Part shown: one piece after another, positions 61,948 to 64,000 of the stretch
Numbering within the stretch: position 1 is the first letter of the stretch
Layout: each line of letters opens with the position of its first letter
Origin: Picochlorum sp. 'celeri'
Lineage: Eukaryota > Chlorophyta > Trebouxiophyceae
Direction of reading: 5' to 3'
NCBI GenBank assembly: GCA_010909725.1
Contig: JAACMV010000021.1
Coordinates: 165,497-229,496, forward strand
DNA length: 64,000 nt
The notes under the pieces: generated by a model
What the model was told of the DNA's origin: nothing
The model's database searches: none
What the model saw: only the letters and a program-made list of their open reading frames with translations
Position numbers and translations under genes: made by a program

Positions 61948-62869
61948 TACCAATGGCACCAGTAATTTGGGCTCTCATATCGTTCAAGCTAGATCCAAGT
62001 CCATTGAATTCGAATAGCACAAGCCTATCCGATTTTCCAACAGTCTTGGAGATTTTGCAGTCCTTTGTTCTGAATGAAGGAGCGGTGTGGCGCTTGGAAA
62101 CAAATTTTCCAGCGTTGTGACCATATGTGAGGTATGGTTTTGAACACTTGAGATAGGAGACCTTGTGGTCTGGCCCTTCCTTTTCGACTTCGCAACCTCC
62201 CAGTCCAATCTCTATTTCAAATCCTGGCATTGTGATTTCTGCTGGTTTCTTTTGAGATGGGGTGAACCTCGCTGGTGAGCAATACTTGTCCTCAAACATG
62301 TTGACACTTTGCTCAAGTTGGACATCAAGACCATTATACGCCAGTCCCATGTTTTTGTAGCTCTGGTGAGCTGCATCCACCCATGCTGAAGGCTTATGCA
62401 ATTGGTTCATTGGAGGAAGCTCTGGGCGAGCATTTAATGCAAATTGTCCCAATGCCTGGGCAGCGTCAATACCCATTCCAGCAAACTGTTGTAAATCAGC
62501 ACGTCCACTTCTCAAGGCATCGAGCACTTCCTGAGGATATCCCAATGCCGAGTCAATCAAAAATGTACCGGCGAGTTTTGTTGCATCAAAAATGACTCCA
62601 GCAGAGTTCATGACGAAATTTGTGGCCGCACCAGTGGCGTCCGTCAACACAGTGTACACATTTCCAACAGTGTCAACAAACTTGCCAGCCTTTGCCTTTG
62701 CTCCTGTCACAGCAGCCTGTCCAACCTGGACAGCTCCTTGTGCGACTGTTCCAAGTCCCTGAAGAGCCTCTTGTGACGCTTTTCCTCCGTGGAGGTTTGC
62801 CGCATTGGCTCCCGCGGCCACCCCAAGGAGAGCCACGGTCACCACAGACGATGTTCTAGAGTTTCCCAT
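61760..62869 (-). CDS. unrecognised secreted Ala/Gly-rich helical protein
   Basis: A 369-aa single-exon protein with a signal peptide (SVVTVALLGVAAGANA). Residues 25-150 are long amphipathic, Ala-, Gly- and Val-rich helices (VQVGQAAVTGAKAKAGKFVD, GALGYP-type turns). A central part around residues 195-275 has four Cys (KYCSP, GGCEV, LKCSK, KDCKI), probably two disulfides in a beta-rich domain. A second helical part ends AKSFVENHKN. The helical parts recall lipid-binding or coat-forming proteins, but I recognise no family. A truncated copy of its 3' end lies at 56.8 kb. Confidence 0.75.
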   Translation of the reverse strand: MGNSRTSSVVTVALLGVAAGANAANLHGGKASQEALQGLGTVAQGAVQVGQAAVTGAKAKAGKFVDTVGNVYTVLTDATGAATNFVMNSAGVIFDATKLAGTFLIDSALGYPQEVLDALRSGRADLQQFAGMGIDAAQALGQFALNARPELPPMNQLHKPSAWVDAAHQSYKNMGLAYNGLDVQLEQSVNMFEDKYCSPARFTPSQKKPAEITMPGFEIEIGLGGCEVEKEGPDHKVSYLKCSKPYLTYGHNAGKFVSKRHTAPSFRTKDCKISKTVGKSDRLVLFEFNGLGSSLNDMRAQITGAIGTAIGALASGATDIAGDVSQFVSEIHANKETLDDYVKAKSEEMFANAEDMMSQAKSFVENHKN

Positions 62870-63153
62870 GAAGAAGTCAATAACTCAATCAATAAATCAA
62901 TACGTATCGTGCGAATAGTTTCATATAGAATTCATTACCCTCTGGTATCTGTCTTGTACAGAATCATGAATCGTTGGGGTGTTGGATGAACAAACTCAGG
63001 GATGTGTTCCTCAACCAACGGCGTGCTGCTGGGTCGAACCTCGCTGGGTCGAACTCGCTCAGTCGAACCACCTCTGCCATATACTGGACACAAATGGACC
63101 ACCGCGACCACTTGATAATCTCTCTTAGATTTCTCGCAAGTTTCAAAATTACA

Positions 63154-64000
63154 ATGAAAGGTACGGTATACAGCATACACACGCAGGGATTGCCACTGTG
63201 CCCCCTAACAAGCAGGACGAGCGGGCTCTTCTACCAGAGACGACGAGCATTGTCTTGGTGACGCGTTGGCACTGCATTCACACCCATACATCCATGTACT
63301 GATGCAGGATCATTCGTAGCAGTAGTAGCATGCTTGGCAATCTTTGCCGCCATGGGTTGCTCTGCCCAGGAGCTCTCATTTGTTGATGGGCCCCAAATCA
63401 TCTCTGTCACCCCAAAGGACCAGGGAGCAACCATCGGTTTCCTTGCACCAAAAAAGACAGCTACTAGTCCAGAAATCTTGGAATACGAGATACAGTGCTC
63501 TGTGCCAGGCGCTATAAACATGGGAGTCGCAGTATTCATCCTGGAGGATGTAGATGACTTGTCCGCTGACATTTATGGCTTGGAGAATGGAATGGACTAC
63601 TCGTGCAACATGGTTGCACGTGGAGCAACTGATGGACTTTTACCACGTGCCATCAACTCTCCAAACTCAAACCCAACACCAATCTTCAGTCCGTCAAAAT
63701 CCGGTTCAGCCACAATTTATGTCAAGACCCCAGAGAAGGCAGCTCCAGAGCAGAAACCACAGCAAGAGGAAGAGACGGCAACCTCTGTTCCACCAACAAA
63801 TCCAGAACAGGCAAACAGCAATGTTGTTCTTCCAAAGGCCCCATCTATCAAGGATATGGAGGTCAACGCCAACGGCAATGTGGAGATTATCTTTGGACTC
63901 CCAGCAGGTGAAGAGTCTTCACCAATCAAGAACTTCATCGTTGCCTGCCAGAACAATGGAGACTCTACCATTGCTAGACAGACCATGGTTCCAGCTGGAT
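63154..64000 (+). CDS. secreted protein with beta-sandwich (FN3-like) domain, 3' end outside window
   Basis: Exon 1 is only 7 coding bases (63154-63160, ATG AAA G) before a GTACGG donor; exon 2 starts at 63308 after GATGCAG (147-nt intron, phase 1) and is open to the window end. The join creates a signal peptide, GSFVAVVACLAIFAAMGCSA, absent without splicing. The mature part has strands and paired Cys like a fibronectin type III or Ig-like domain (ILEYEIQCSVPG, MDYSCNMVARG), a Pro/Glu linker and the start of a second similar domain (APSIKDMEVNANGNVEIIFG). FN3-like is inference from strand pattern. It is the fourth secreted protein in a row. Confidence 0.7.

Noticed and set aside
63020..63070. 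Repeated GGTCGAAC motifs resembling a tRNA T-loop
   Set aside because: No acceptor stem, anticodon arm or D-arm can be drawn around them; they are short direct repeats.
1..64000. CRISPR arrays, bacterial operons or ribosome binding sites
   Set aside because: Spliced genes, plastid-targeted proteins and eukaryotic complexes show this is nuclear eukaryotic DNA; no regularly spaced repeats were seen.

Overview
The window is nuclear DNA of a photosynthetic eukaryote, most likely a small-genome green alga (Chlorophyta; a Picochlorum-like trebouxiophyte is my best guess, by inference only). Seen directly: two Lhca-type light-harvesting genes, THF1/Psb29, a plant-type cytosolic pyruvate kinase, a plant-type inositol transporter, 3-ketoacyl-CoA synthases, a DYAD/AMEIOTIC1-domain protein, coatomer, proteasome and RNA polymerase subunits. 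Genes are dense, have 0-3 short GT-AG introns (about 65-230 nt, donors mostly GTATGT, GTACGT or GTGCGT), and several + strand genes carry the green-algal poly(A) signal TGTAA just after the stop. Base composition is roughly balanced. I saw no tRNA, rRNA or CRISPR.

Layout. 1-8 kb: 3' end of an unidentified gene, an orphan protein, an inositol/sugar transporter, SDE2, and a divergent pair of 3-ketoacyl-CoA synthase paralogs, one of which has lost its catalytic residues. 8-20.5 kb: ABCG half-transporter, NIFK/Nop15-like RRM protein, an orphan protein, glutaminyl cyclase, chorismate-pyruvate lyase-like protein, plastid-type PNPase with two S1 domains, and a PPR protein. 20.5-29.8 kb: Lhca gene 1, orphan protein, organellar 5'-3' exonuclease, GluRS, TRM61, Mut-7-like exonuclease and Lhca gene 2. 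29.8-44.3 kb: Rxt3-like protein, THF1, pyruvate kinase, an unclear 1.1-kb stretch, a small orphan, proteasome beta-2, zeta-COP, NAD kinase, a zinc-type dehydrogenase, BAH+DYAD protein and RPB6. 44.1-49.6 kb: a 1.78-kb direct segmental duplication carrying a GT49 (LARGE-like) glycosyltransferase and the first exon of RPB6, with a 1.83-kb gene-poor spacer. 49.7-56.8 kb: AlaRS, DUF760 protein and a MATE transporter.

56.7-64 kb is different: four consecutive genes encode secreted or membrane-anchored proteins I do not recognise (one with a two-fold internal repeat, one probably GPI-anchored, one alanine/glycine-rich and helical, one beta-sandwich-like and running off the edge). Two of them sit between 325-bp direct repeats made of the MATE gene tail plus the tail of the convergent secreted-protein gene, which suggests an inserted or locally duplicated block. 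This island is the best candidate for something undescribed.

Most genes are unrelated housekeeping functions placed side by side; functional links are limited to the paralog pairs and the secreted-protein island. Exon boundaries were worked out by hand from splice signals, reading phase and family homology, so they are models rather than measured structures.
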